A DNA stretch of 64,000 bases. Origin: Parazoarcus communis (GTDB lineage Bacteria; Pseudomonadota; Gammaproteobacteria; Burkholderiales; Rhodocyclaceae). The translations under genes were made by a program, and so were the position numbers. Each line of letters starts with the position of its first letter. Within the stretch, counting starts at the first letter, position 1. The notes below the pieces were generated by a model that did no database searches, was not told the origin of the DNA, and saw nothing but the letters and a program-made list of their open reading frames with translations. Where the stretch lies: assembly GCF_003111665.1 (NCBI RefSeq), contig NZ_CP022188.1, positions 4,340,001 through 4,404,000 on the forward strand. Direction: 5' to 3'. Shown one piece after another: positions 1 to 7,796 of this stretch.

Positions 1-422
1 ACCGAGATGCGCTTGCCCTTGAGGTCGGCAAGGGTCTTGATGTTCGCATCGCTGAGCGCGACGATCTGGATGTAGTTCGGGTACACCGAAGCGACTGCAC
101 GCAGGCGGTCGAGCGGCTTGCTGAAGCCAGCATCGGCATCGCCCTTCCACGCGTCGGACACCGAGTCCGCCAGTGCAAAGCCGATCTCGCCGCGCCCGCT
201 CTGCAGCAGGTTGAGGTTCTCGGCCGAAGCCTTGGTCGATTGCACCTGAACCTTGGCGTCAGGAATCTTTTCGCCATAAATCTGCGACAGCGTCACGCCC
301 AGCGGGTAATACACGCCACTGGTACCGCCGGTCAGCACATTGACAAAGGTTGCCGCGGAGGCAGCCTGGGTGGCTACCGTAATCAGCGCGCCCATCAGGC
401 AGTTGCGCACAATGCTCTTCAT
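1..422 (-). CDS. TAXI-family TRAP transporter solute-binding protein (partial, N-terminal part)
   Basis: This is a periplasmic substrate-binding protein of a tripartite ATP-independent (TRAP) transporter of the TAXI class; the gene runs off the left edge, so about 140 N-terminal residues are visible. The first ~23 residues form a Sec signal peptide (basic start, hydrophobic core, AxA-type end). The family-typical stretch LTGGTSGVYYPLG follows, then a region rich in AENLNLLQSGRGEIGFAL that is characteristic of TAXI receptors. The ATG is preceded by GGAGAC. The membrane subunits would lie outside the window. A sigma-54-type promoter sits 62 bp upstream. The substrate cannot be told from this fragment. 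Confidence 0.88.
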   Translation of the reverse strand, partial: MKSIVRNCLMGALITVATQAASAATFVNVLTGGTSGVYYPLGVTLSQIYGEKIPDAKVQVQSTKASAENLNLLQSGRGEIGFALADSVSDAWKGDADAGFSKPLDRLRAVASVYPNYIQIVALSDANIKTLADLKGKRIS

Positions 423-762
423 CGATCGTCTCCTTCAATAGACTTTTTGAATTCGCCCATAAATCTTGAGCTCTCAATACATCGCAATCGTCGTGCCAGA
501 AAGCACCGACCAGCCGATTCTCGTAACAGACTGTTTTTAATTACCTTCTCGCTTCTCGCTCGCACCCATCCGCGCGCAGATTCCGAACTTCCGGAATTCA
601 GCCGCAAAAACCGTCCGGACTTTCAGACAAACCAGGCGCGCACTGCGATACCGTGTCTCGTCCACCCGCTACCTGGCGGCCGAACGATCTGGTAGAAATT
701 CGCCGCGTTCAACAAAACCCGCCACGCATGGCGGAACAACAGCCATACCGGAGGCTTGAAAC
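423..762. other. intergenic region, 340 bp
   Basis: No credible gene is visible. The stretch separates the divergent TRAP and FAD-oxidoreductase genes. It holds the sigma-54 promoter and two short CCGG-centred palindromes, and ends with the GGAGG ribosome site of the oxidoreductase. Confidence 0.6.
484..498 (-). promoter_or_regulatory. sigma-54 (-24/-12) promoter of the TAXI TRAP gene
   Basis: Read on the minus strand, this is TGGCACG-N4-TTGC, which matches the RpoN consensus with the required GG and GC spacing. It lies 62 bp before the ATG of the TRAP binding-protein gene, leaving a short leader. Such promoters need an enhancer-binding ATPase. Possible upstream activator sites are the palindromes TTCCGGAA (589-596) and GTCCGGAC (613-620), about 90-130 bp upstream; that assignment is inference. 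Confidence 0.7.
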
Positions 763-1875
763 ATGGAGACAATCGACTGTGTGGTCATCGGCGCAGGCGT
801 GGTGGGCTTGGCCTGCGCCCGCGCGCTGGCGCAGGCGGGACGCGAGGTGATCATCCTCGAGCGTGAGACCACCTTTGGCAGCGGCATCAGCGCTCGCAAC
901 AGCGAGGTGATCCATGCCGGCCTGTATTACACCCCCGGTTCGCTCAAGGCGGGCCTGTGCGTAAGTGGTCGCGACATGCTCTACCGCTATTGCGCCGAGC
1001 GCGGCATCGGCCACCAGCGCTGCGGCAAGCTGCTGGTCGCACCTCAGCCGCAACAGGCCGACGCCCTGAAGAACATCCATGCGCGCGCGCAAACGAATGG
1101 CGTGCACGATCTGCGCTGGCTCGACAGCAGCGAAATCCGGAACATGGAGCCCGAACTCGACGCTCACGCTGCGCTGCTGTCACCCTCAACCGGGATCGTC
1201 GACAGCCACGGGCTGATGCTTGCACTGCTGGGGGATGCCGAGCATCGCGGCGCCATGCTCGCACTTGCAAGCCCGGTGCGCAGCGGGCGGGTAGACGGCG
1301 ACGGCATCGTGCTGCAGATCATCGATGACAGCGACACCGAAACCGAACTGCGCGCCCGGTGCGTGATCAATGCCGCAGGGCTCGACGCCATCGACATCGC
1401 GCACCGTATCGAGGGCGTGCCGGCCGCCTCGCTTCCGCAGGCGCACTTCGCCCGCGGCGTGTACTTCACCTACCGTGGTCGCGCGCCCTTCTCCCGCCTC
1501 ATCTATCCGATTCCGGAAGCGGGCGGGCTGGGCGTGCACCTCACCCTCGATCTTGGCGGACAGGCAAAGTTCGGCCCCGATGTGGAATGGATCGACGCAC
1601 CCGACTACGGCGTCGACCCGGCACGTGTCGAGCGCTTCTACACGGCGATCCGCAAATGGTGGCCTGCACTGGAAGATGGGCGCCTCGACCCGGGCTACGC
1701 TGGCGTACGTCCCAAGATTGTCGGCCCGGGAGAGCCCGACGCCGATTTTCGCTTCGACGGCCCGGCGCAGCACGGCATTCCGGGGCTCATCCAGTTGTTC
1801 GGAATCGAATCACCCGGGCTGACCGCGTCGATGGCAATCGGGGAGCATGTCGCCCAGCTCGCCCAGCGCTCTTAA
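763..1875 (+). CDS. FAD-dependent oxidoreductase, L-2-hydroxyglutarate dehydrogenase-like (DAO family)
   Basis: The protein has 370 residues, the usual length for LhgO-like members of the D-amino-acid-oxidase superfamily. An N-terminal Rossmann FAD motif ([16 protein letters not shown], residues ~7-22) is followed by an ERE pair and the [13 protein letters not shown] segment typical of L-2-hydroxyglutarate dehydrogenases. The C-terminus carries the second FAD contact region ([17 protein letters not shown]). It probably oxidises a 2-hydroxy acid and passes electrons to quinone or oxygen. GGAGG lies 8 bases before the ATG. Its end is only 16 bp from the end of convergent speE. The substrate is inferred from family likeness; glycerol-3-phosphate- or glycine-oxidase-type activity is less likely. 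Confidence 0.85.
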   Translation: METIDCVVIGAGVVGLACARALAQAGREVIILERETTFGSGISARNSEVIHAGLYYTPGSLKAGLCVSGRDMLYRYCAERGIGHQRCGKLLVAPQPQQADALKNIHARAQTNGVHDLRWLDSSEIRNMEPELDAHAALLSPSTGIVDSHGLMLALLGDAEHRGAMLALASPVRSGRVDGDGIVLQIIDDSDTETELRARCVINAAGLDAIDIAHRIEGVPAASLPQAHFARGVYFTYRGRAPFSRLIYPIPEAGGLGVHLTLDLGGQAKFGPDVEWIDAPDYGVDPARVERFYTAIRKWWPALEDGRLDPGYAGVRPKIVGPGEPDADFRFDGPAQHGIPGLIQLFGIESPGLTASMAIGEHVAQLAQRS

Positions 1876-1891
1876 GGAAGCGATTAAGGCG

Positions 1892-2779
1892 TCACCCGCC
1901 CAGCAGCTTGCGCAAGTGATTGGGCAGCGCGAACTGGGCGCGGTGCACCTCGCCGTTGTAGTGCTGCAGTTGCCCGATACCGCGTTCGGCGATGCGCCGA
2001 TCGACCTCGTCAGCGTCCAGCGCAAGCGGGTCGAGCGTTGCCGATGCGGTGGCAAGGCCCCACAGGCTGCCGTACAGCGGAATGTAGAGAAAGTACGGCC
2101 TGACCACGGCAAACACGTGGCGCAAGCGAGCAACCAGATCGCGCACGCGCTCGGGCTGAAATACCGGCGCACCGATGTGCAGGCTGAGCGCACCGCCGGG
2201 GGTCAGCATGGCCGCGCAGCCGCGCAGGAAATCCTCGGCGTACAGCGCTTCGGCCGGGCCGACCGGATCGGTCAGGTCGAGCACGATGAGATCGTAGGTA
2301 TCGCCTGCAGCGGGGCCATCCTCCATCACGTAGCGCAGCCCGTCGCCAATGCGGATCTCGAGGCGGGGATCGTCGAGGGCGCCGTTATGCACCGATTGCA
2401 GATGGTGGCGGGCAATATCGATGACCTTCTCGTCGAGTTCGGCCAGCACCACGCGTTCCATGGTCGGGTGCTTGAACAGTTCGTCAGCCGAACCGCCGTC
2501 GCCACCGCCGATGATCAGCGCGCTGCGTGGCGCCGGATGGGTGATTGCCGGCACATGGATGATGTTCTCGTGGTAGTAGAATTCATCCCGCTCCGAGGTC
2601 ATGAAGCAGCCATCGAGGCGGAACAGGCGGCCGAACTGGGGTGAATCCCAGACTTCGTACGACTGGAACTCGGAATGGCCTTGCTCGATCAGCTGCCCGC
2701 CGCGGTAGAAATATCCGGAATCGTCGTTAAGCTGCTCGAAGATCAGGCCTTCGGCTTCGGGCAGTTTCGCACCGCTCAT
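1892..2779 (-). CDS. speE: polyamine aminopropyltransferase (spermidine synthase)
   Basis: SpeE transfers an aminopropyl group from decarboxylated S-adenosylmethionine to putrescine, giving spermidine in the cytoplasm. The 295-residue protein shows the small N-terminal beta domain, then the nucleotide-binding motif LIIGGGDGGSADELFKH, the acidic VLAELDEKVID and the catalytic-site motif DLIVLDLTDPVGPAE with its aspartates. The gene starts 3 bp after speD on the same strand, so the two form an operon supplying and using decarboxylated AdoMet. The C-terminus is slightly extended relative to E. coli SpeE but nothing essential is missing. Confidence 0.95.
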   Translation of the reverse strand: MSGAKLPEAEGLIFEQLNDDSGYFYRGGQLIEQGHSEFQSYEVWDSPQFGRLFRLDGCFMTSERDEFYYHENIIHVPAITHPAPRSALIIGGGDGGSADELFKHPTMERVVLAELDEKVIDIARHHLQSVHNGALDDPRLEIRIGDGLRYVMEDGPAAGDTYDLIVLDLTDPVGPAEALYAEDFLRGCAAMLTPGGALSLHIGAPVFQPERVRDLVARLRHVFAVVRPYFLYIPLYGSLWGLATASATLDPLALDADEVDRRIAERGIGQLQHYNGEVHRAQFALPNHLRKLLGG

Positions 2780-2782
2780 CGA

Positions 2783-3172
2783 TCAGACCTCGGCAGGCAG
2801 GCGACCGCGCACCACCTGGTGCTCGACACGGTCCTCGGGGCCCATTGCGGCGATTACACGCTCGAACACGCGACGCGCACGGTCGCTGTTGTCGCGCGAG
2901 TAATTGCACACATACACGTCGAGGGTGACATCGCCGCTCTCGGGCCAGGTATGGATTGCCAGATGCGATTCGGCCAGCACGACGGTACCGGTCACACCTG
3001 CGGCCTCTCCGGTATTCTCATCGCGAAACTGGTAGAAATATGCGCCAAGCGGCGTGAGCCCCGCCTCGCGACATTCCGCGACGCACAGGGACTCGAGATC
3101 GGCGCACTCGCACATGAGTTTGCCGGCGTCAGCGCACCGATACAGATCGGCAATCAGATGAAGACCATTCAT
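2783..3172 (-). CDS. speD: S-adenosylmethionine decarboxylase proenzyme, Bacillus/Thermotoga type
   Basis: SpeD decarboxylates S-adenosylmethionine to supply the aminopropyl donor for SpeE. This is the short prokaryotic class (129 residues), which cleaves itself and converts a serine to a pyruvoyl cofactor. The cleavage motif AESHLAIHTWPE is intact: Glu68-Ser69 is the scissile bond, His74 is the processing histidine and Cys89 (YVCNYS) the proton donor. It is the first gene of the speD-speE operon. An extended -10 element (TGCTAGAAT) lies about 40 bp upstream. Confidence 0.96.
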   Translation of the reverse strand: MNGLHLIADLYRCADAGKLMCECADLESLCVAECREAGLTPLGAYFYQFRDENTGEAAGVTGTVVLAESHLAIHTWPESGDVTLDVYVCNYSRDNSDRARRVFERVIAAMGPEDRVEHQVVRGRLPAEV

Positions 3173-3209
3173 TTACGGGTTCGATATTCCAGGTTGAGTC
3201 AAGCTGGCA

Positions 3210-3218
3210 ATTCTAGCA
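3210..3218 (-). promoter_or_regulatory. extended -10 element upstream of speD
   Basis: TGCTAGAAT on the minus strand lies 38 bp before the speD ATG. No good -35 hexamer is seen at 16-18 bp, as is usual for extended -10 promoters. The same 9-mer occurs upstream of the antitoxin gene at 4368-4376. Confidence 0.45.
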
Positions 3219-3267
3219 TGTCGTGCTTCGTTAATATTCGTGCAAATATTACGTATTGCAGCGCCTG

Positions 3268-4005
3268 TCATGCCCCGTTTCCCTGCATCTGCAGCCAGCG
3301 CTCGCTGGAAAAGGTGAACGACTCCCGGTCGCGCCGCCACACCACGGCATCCGGATACACCATCAGCCACCACGTCTGCGTGCCCGGATACGGCACAGCG
3401 CGCGCAAAGCCCTCCGGCTCCAGCAAGGCGACACACCACGACGGACGTGGATCGCGAACCGACTTGTAGAGAATCGCGCCAACGCCTGCGTCGCGCACCT
3501 GCCGCGACAACGCCTGGGTTGCAGCGTAATCGGTGGGGTGCTGCCACAGCGCCGCATCGCGACTGAACGGCGCCGCACGCAGATCGACTGCAGAGGTGGC
3601 GATGGCAGCGCGAAAGGCCGTGTGGGCGACCGGCTCCATGCGCTCGAGATCGACCGCATCCATCAGAAAACGCCAGCGCCAGTAACCGAGTTCGGCACAG
3701 GCCGTACGGACGGTTCCGGCACCGTAGAACACGCCCGGATCGGTTGCCGCGCGAAAACGCGAACCACCGCGCCGCGTCGGATAACGAAACGGCGCAGCCA
3801 GCAGATAGTCCAGCCGCCCTGCAGCGTCGGGCAACGCCGGCTTGCTGTCCTCGAGCAGACTCTCGAGCACGTCCTGCTCGTCCCGGCTGTCGACGATTTT
3901 CATCGTGGACGCGACGTGCTGCGCCTCCACGATGCGCCAGGCTGCGCCGCGCCAGGCGCGCGCCTCAGACGAGACCGCGGGAGGCGTCCAGGTACTGGAC
4001 GACAC
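3268..4005 (-). CDS. RES-domain toxin (NAD+ phosphorylase family) of a type II toxin-antitoxin system
   Basis: RES toxins deplete NAD+ in the cell and are neutralised by a paired Xre/ParS antitoxin. The ~245-residue reading shows the RES signature with the polar residues Arg83 (GSRF), Tyr94 (VFYG) and Glu105 (ACAELGYW), consistent with an active enzyme. The start is a judgement: the GTG at 4005 has GGAGGGG seven bases upstream and overlaps the antitoxin end by 41 nt; the frame stays open further upstream to 4182, and a second GTG lies inside the WRIVEAQ stretch. The gene follows its antitoxin, so the two are co-transcribed and probably translationally coupled. Confidence 0.85.
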   Translation of the reverse strand: MSSSTWTPPAVSSEARAWRGAAWRIVEAQHVASTMKIVDSRDEQDVLESLLEDSKPALPDAAGRLDYLLAAPFRYPTRRGGSRFRAATDPGVFYGAGTVRTACAELGYWRWRFLMDAVDLERMEPVAHTAFRAAIATSAVDLRAAPFSRDAALWQHPTDYAATQALSRQVRDAGVGAILYKSVRDPRPSWCVALLEPEGFARAVPYPGTQTWWLMVYPDAVVWRRDRESFTFSSERWLQMQGNGA

Positions 4006-4345
4006 GGACCAGCCCCTCCGTACTGCGAATGAGATCGACCGGACGGCCGTTGAGTGCGCGGTTCTCGCTATTGAGCCATGCGCGCGCACTGGATTCGTTG
4101 CCGACAATGGAGTCGAGCGCACGGAAAGCGCGCACGAACAGCAGCGCAAACTCCCACTCCTTGCGCCCCTGATCGAGCACATAGTCGCCGCTGTAGAGTC
4201 GCGTCACCGTTGCCGGGCTGACGCCGAGCACCCGTGCCAGCAGCGCGCGCGAAACATTGAGCTGCTCCGCGGCACGCGCAACCGCCTTGCTCAGCACCGA
4301 TGCGGCTTCAGGCCGGACTGCGAGCCCGGGGGAAATGACTGCCAT
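3965..4345 (-). CDS. Xre/MbcA/ParS-type antitoxin (DUF2384)
   Basis: The 126-residue protein is the antitoxin of the RES toxin that follows it. Residues ~15-60 form an Xre-like helix-turn-helix (LARVLGVSPATVTRLYSG), and the C-terminal part (RAWLNSENRALNGRPVDL... to LVRVVQYLDA) is the DUF2384 toxin-binding domain. AGGAGGTG lies just before the ATG. Antitoxins of this class repress their own operon; two copies of a TTTCTRCAGAAA palindrome flank the -10 element directly upstream and are the likely operators. Confidence 0.9.
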   Translation of the reverse strand: MAVISPGLAVRPEAASVLSKAVARAAEQLNVSRALLARVLGVSPATVTRLYSGDYVLDQGRKEWEFALLFVRAFRALDSIVGNESSARAWLNSENRALNGRPVDLIRSTEGLVRVVQYLDASRGLV

Positions 4346-4356
4346 AGGGCACCTCC

Positions 4357-4396
4357 TTTCTGCAGAAATTCTAGCACATCAATATTTCTACAGAAA
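4357..4396 (-). promoter_or_regulatory. toxin-antitoxin promoter with duplicated operator palindromes
   Basis: TTTCTGCAGAAA (4357-4368, perfect palindrome) and TTTCTACAGAAA (4385-4396) are spaced 28 bp centre to centre. The extended -10 TGCTAGAAT (4368-4376, minus strand) lies between them, overlapping the first by one base, so a repressor bound to both would cover the promoter. The inner site is 12 bp from the antitoxin start codon. Assignment to the Xre antitoxin is inference from position. Confidence 0.6.
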
Positions 4397-4408
4397 CCTC
4401 GCATCCAC

Positions 4409-5038
4409 TCAAACCCGATTCACACCCTCAGTCAGCGCAGCAATGCTCACGGCCTCCTCGCGCGCGAACGCGACAAGCTCCGGATAGAAGCGCAGAAAGC
4501 CCGCCTCCATCTCCGCCCAGCGCGCATCACTCAGGGTGTCAAGGCTGGCACCAAGTTCGAGCGGCCGGCGCAGGCGACTGCCGATGCCGTCGAGCGCGCG
4601 GCGCAGGCCATGCACGCTGCGATAGGTCGACAGCCAGTCCTGCTCCGCCATGCGGCGCAAGGGCAAGGGTAGCCCGTCGGGCAGCAAGGCCGGATGGCGC
4701 AGCTCGCTCGCCAGCAGAACAGCGTAATTCTCGCGCAGAAAGGCATCGAGGGACTGCGCATTGAATCCGTCCCAGTGGAGCGTGAGCCAGTGGTCGTAAA
4801 GCATGTCCACCAGCACCCCGCCAAAGCGTCGCCAGGGGGGCTCGAAACAGCGCACGGCAGCGCGGTGTTCATGATGCGCATCGGTAAATGCGTCGACCCG
4901 CCGGTGCAGGCGAATGCCGATCGCGAGCGCCGGCGCAAGATCTGCCGGCAGCGGCCCTTTCACGAAATCGCCCAGCAGATTGCCTGCAGGCGAGGTGCGG
5001 CTGACCTGAGCAAGCTGCAGATGCGCGAGAAAGTTCAT
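4409..5038 (-). CDS. acpH: acyl carrier protein phosphodiesterase-like protein (AcpH/DUF479)
   Basis: AcpH-type proteins remove the 4'-phosphopantetheine arm from acyl carrier protein. The 209-residue protein shows the family's N-terminal MNFLAHLxLA motif, GNLLGDFVKG, and the metal-site pattern of His and Asp residues (RLHRRVDAFTDAHH, VLVDMLYDHWL). The ATG at 5038 overlaps the stop of the upstream membrane-protein gene as ATGA; a TTG 6 bp further upstream is possible but less likely. Physiological activity is uncertain, because many DUF479 proteins have not been tested. Confidence 0.82.
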   Translation of the reverse strand: MNFLAHLQLAQVSRTSPAGNLLGDFVKGPLPADLAPALAIGIRLHRRVDAFTDAHHEHRAAVRCFEPPWRRFGGVLVDMLYDHWLTLHWDGFNAQSLDAFLRENYAVLLASELRHPALLPDGLPLPLRRMAEQDWLSTYRSVHGLRRALDGIGSRLRRPLELGASLDTLSDARWAEMEAGFLRFYPELVAFAREEAVSIAALTEGVNRV

Positions 5039-5712
5039 CCGCAACTCATGCTGATATCAGGGGCGGGCCCTTCAGCTGTGACACGCTTGCGCACAAGCTG
5101 GCGATCATGCCAGCGCGCCAGTAACAGCACGCTCACCAGCGCGCCCAGAAACGCCATGAACATGTCCGACTGCGTATCCCACGGATCGCCTTGGGTGCCG
5201 AGAAACTCGTCCGCCCCCTGGCCCATGAGCAGGGCTGCGCCCCATTCCACCAGTTCGTACCAGGCGCTGACCGCCATCGCAACGCAAACCGACAGGAAGC
5301 CGGCCAGCCGCCTGCCGCTGACACGTCCCCCCTGCAGCAGGATCTCCCGCGCCAGCAGCGCCGGCACCAGACCCTGTGCAAAATGTCCGATCTTGTCGTA
5401 AGGGTTGCGACCGGTCGCCAGCACGTCCTGCAGCCAGAAGCCGAACGGAACCCGCGCATAAGTGTAGGCCCCGCCGACGATCAGGATCACCGCATGCACG
5501 AAGATCAGCCCGTACAGCAAATCGGTGAGCGGATGCCGCCGGTGGGTCAGGAACAGCGTCGGCAGTGCGATCAGCACTGGCGCAACCTCCATCAGCCAGG
5601 TGGCGCGGTCATACGGCTCGATGCCGGACACCACCAGCAACACACAGCAAACTCCTGCCGCAGCAAGCAGCACGGTCTCTCGGGATCGCACCCGGTGGTT
5701 CTTCGCGTTCAT
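5035..5712 (-). CDS. DUF2238 inner-membrane protein (YjdF-like)
   Basis: This is an integral membrane protein of about 225 residues with six or so hydrophobic segments. Between them lie conserved polar motifs: DRATWLMEVAP near the start, YDKIGHFAQGLVPALLARE in the middle and WYELVEWGAALLMGQGADEFLGTQGDPWDTQSD, which identify the DUF2238/YjdF family. Function is unknown; the invariant Asp/Glu/His residues at the membrane face suggest a metal or lipid role, which is speculation. The ATG at 5712 has GAGG upstream; a start at 5733 is possible. It is coupled by ATGA to acpH. Confidence 0.85.
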   Translation of the reverse strand: MNAKNHRVRSRETVLLAAAGVCCVLLVVSGIEPYDRATWLMEVAPVLIALPTLFLTHRRHPLTDLLYGLIFVHAVILIVGGAYTYARVPFGFWLQDVLATGRNPYDKIGHFAQGLVPALLAREILLQGGRVSGRRLAGFLSVCVAMAVSAWYELVEWGAALLMGQGADEFLGTQGDPWDTQSDMFMAFLGALVSVLLLARWHDRQLVRKRVTAEGPAPDISMSCG

Positions 5713-5788
5713 CGTTTGCCTCACAGCGGACATCTGGTCGTCATGCCAGACGAGAAGCGAATTCTACAAGGCTCGCGTGGGGCCGGAC

Positions 5789-7195
5789 TCACCGCATCCA
5801 GAACTTTGCCTCTTCGCTTACCGTCACGGTCGAGTCTTGCGCATCCACCACCGAGAAGCGGAACGGGTGCGAACCCACGCGCAGCACACCGGGTTCGACC
5901 CTGACTTGCGCCGTTGCCGACGCCGAGGCCGCCGCCGGCACGACGACCTGCAGCGGTGCGGAGAGGTGAATGCCGTCGATGCCCGTGACGCTGACATCGA
6001 AGGTCCGCGCCTGCTCGCTGGCATTGATCAGGCTCAGCTGGAAGGCATTCTCGATCGAGCCGTCAGCGGCTTCCGTTGCGAGCACGGCGCGGTCACGCTC
6101 GATATCGAGCTTGAGCGGCACGCGCGTGGCGAGCGACCACACCGTCACCGCCAGCAGGGAGAAGAACACGGCAGAGTAGATCAGCACGCGCGGACGCAGG
6201 CTGCGGCGAATGATCGTATTCGTCGACGAGCGGTTCTTGAGCGCATTTTCGGTCGAGTAGCGAATCAGCCCGCGCGGGTAGTTCATCTTGTCCATCACCT
6301 GATCGCAGGCGTCGATGCAGGCCGCACAGCCAATGCACTCCAGCTGCAGCCCGTCGCGAATATCGATGCCGGTCGGACACACCTGTACGCAGATGCTGCA
6401 ATCGATGCAGTCGCCGAGCCCCTCCTCGGCCGGCACCGCCTTCTTTGACCGGCCGCCACGGGCCTCGCCCCGCTTCTCGTCATAGGCCACGATCAGGGTA
6501 TCGGGGTCGAACATCACGAACTGGAACTGCGCGTAGGGGCAGATGTACTTGCACATCTGCTCGCGCATGAAACCGGCGTTGCCATAGGTCGCTGCCCCGT
6601 AGAACAGCACCCAGAATGTCTCCCAGCCACTCAGCGAGAAACTCAGTGTCGCATCAGCCAGTTCGCGGATCGGCGTGAAATAGCCGACGAAGGTAAACCC
6701 GGTCCACAGTGAAAGCACCAGCCAGGCGCTGTGCTTGGCCGTTTTCAGGCCGACCTTGCGTGCAGACCACGGCGCGGCATCAAGCTTGATGCGCTTGGGT
6801 CGATCGCCTTCGATCCGCTGTTCTATCCACAGGAAGATCTCGGTATAGACGGTTTGTGGACAGGTGTAGCCGCACCACAGACGACCGGCCACGGTGGTAA
6901 AGAGAAACAGCGCCAAGGCGGACAGCACCAGCAGGATCGCGAGATAGATGATGTCCTGCGGCCACAGCACGAAGTCGAAAACGAAGAAGCGGCGTGCATC
7001 CAGATCGAACAGCACCGCCTGACGACCGTTCCACGGCAACCAGCACAATCCGTAGAATACGATCTGTGTAAGCCATGCAAAAACCCAGCGCCAGCGCTGA
7101 AAAAGGCCACTGATCGTGCGCGGATACACCTTGGGATCGGATGCAAAGAGCGGCTGTATCGGGATGACACGCTGAGGGCTGTTCGGCTCGGACAT
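5789..7195 (-). CDS. ccoG: cytochrome c oxidase accessory protein CcoG (RdxA/FixG)
   Basis: CcoG is a membrane polyferredoxin needed to handle copper for maturation of cbb3-type cytochrome oxidase. The ~468-residue protein has membrane segments in its first 230 residues, a CGYTCPQ motif, two [4Fe-4S] ferredoxin motifs (CIDCSICVQVCP and CIGCAACIDACD), one more membrane helix and a C-terminal Ig-like FixG domain. The ATG at 7195 is preferred over a GTG 12 bp upstream; neither has a clear ribosome site. The ccoNOP genes themselves are not in the window. It diverges from an nsrR-like gene. Confidence 0.95.
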   Translation of the reverse strand: MSEPNSPQRVIPIQPLFASDPKVYPRTISGLFQRWRWVFAWLTQIVFYGLCWLPWNGRQAVLFDLDARRFFVFDFVLWPQDIIYLAILLVLSALALFLFTTVAGRLWCGYTCPQTVYTEIFLWIEQRIEGDRPKRIKLDAAPWSARKVGLKTAKHSAWLVLSLWTGFTFVGYFTPIRELADATLSFSLSGWETFWVLFYGAATYGNAGFMREQMCKYICPYAQFQFVMFDPDTLIVAYDEKRGEARGGRSKKAVPAEEGLGDCIDCSICVQVCPTGIDIRDGLQLECIGCAACIDACDQVMDKMNYPRGLIRYSTENALKNRSSTNTIIRRSLRPRVLIYSAVFFSLLAVTVWSLATRVPLKLDIERDRAVLATEAADGSIENAFQLSLINASEQARTFDVSVTGIDGIHLSAPLQVVVPAAASASATAQVRVEPGVLRVGSHPFRFSVVDAQDSTVTVSEEAKFWMR

Positions 7196-7239
7196 TGGGG
7201 CGACCACGGGGTTGGAGAACGCCGGTCATGATCGCCGGC

Positions 7240-7270
7240 TTAAGGTTTATTTTTGATGCATGTTAAGGTT
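7240..7270. promoter_or_regulatory. repeat-bearing control region between ccoG and the nsrR-like gene
   Basis: Direct repeats TTAAGGTT (7240-7247 and 7263-7270) are 23 bp apart. Between them TTGATGCATGT (7253-7263) resembles the 11-bp NsrR half-site (AANATGCATTT) at 8 of 11 positions and also contains one FNR-like TTGAT half. The element sits 50 bp before the Rrf2 gene. Its role is inference only. Confidence 0.35.
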
Positions 7271-7319
7271 AGCAGCGTGCCGACTGATAATCAACACTTT
7301 GGATACACCTTATAAAGCC

Positions 7320-7778
7320 ATGCGCCTAAGTGCCTTCTCCGACTACTCGCTACGCGTCCTGATGCATCTGGGAACGCATACCGATCGGCTCGCCACGATC
7401 GGCGAAATCGCCAAGCTGTACGACATCTCGGAAAACCATCTGACCAAGGTCGTGCATCAACTCGGTCGTGCCGGTTACATCGACACCTTGCGCGGCAAGG
7501 GTGGCGGCATCCGTCTGGCCCGCGCTCCGCGACAGATCCCGCTCGGCGAGGTACTGCGCCACACCGAGACCGACTTCGCGCTGGTGGAGTGCTTCGGTGA
7601 GGGTTCGCGCTGCCACATCGAGCCGGACTGCCAGCTCAAGCCCATCCTGAACGAAGCACTGGCTGCAATGTTCCGGGTGCTGGATGGCTACACCCTGGCC
7701 GATATTCTGACACCGGGCATCGAACGCCCAGCGGTGATCAACGTCATCAGACCATCCACCTCAGCAGACAAGGCCTGA
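7320..7778 (+). CDS. nsrR: Rrf2-family transcriptional regulator, NsrR-like
   Basis: NsrR is an iron-sulfur repressor that senses nitric oxide. The 152-residue reading starts at MRLSAFSDYSLRVL, the conserved NsrR N-terminus, although the frame is open upstream to 7260. A winged helix (TIGEIAKLYDISENHLTKVVHQL, ~26-48) with GKGGGIRLAR wing is followed by three cysteines at 91, 98 and 104 in ECFGEGSRCHIEPDCQL, the cluster-ligand pattern of NsrR. It diverges from ccoG, so a link between NO or oxygen status and cbb3 oxidase assembly is plausible. A TATAAA just before the ATG is too close to be a normal -10. Confidence 0.85.
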   Translation: MRLSAFSDYSLRVLMHLGTHTDRLATIGEIAKLYDISENHLTKVVHQLGRAGYIDTLRGKGGGIRLARAPRQIPLGEVLRHTETDFALVECFGEGSRCHIEPDCQLKPILNEALAAMFRVLDGYTLADILTPGIERPAVINVIRPSTSADKA

Positions 7779-7796
7779 GCAGCAACTGCGCCAGGC

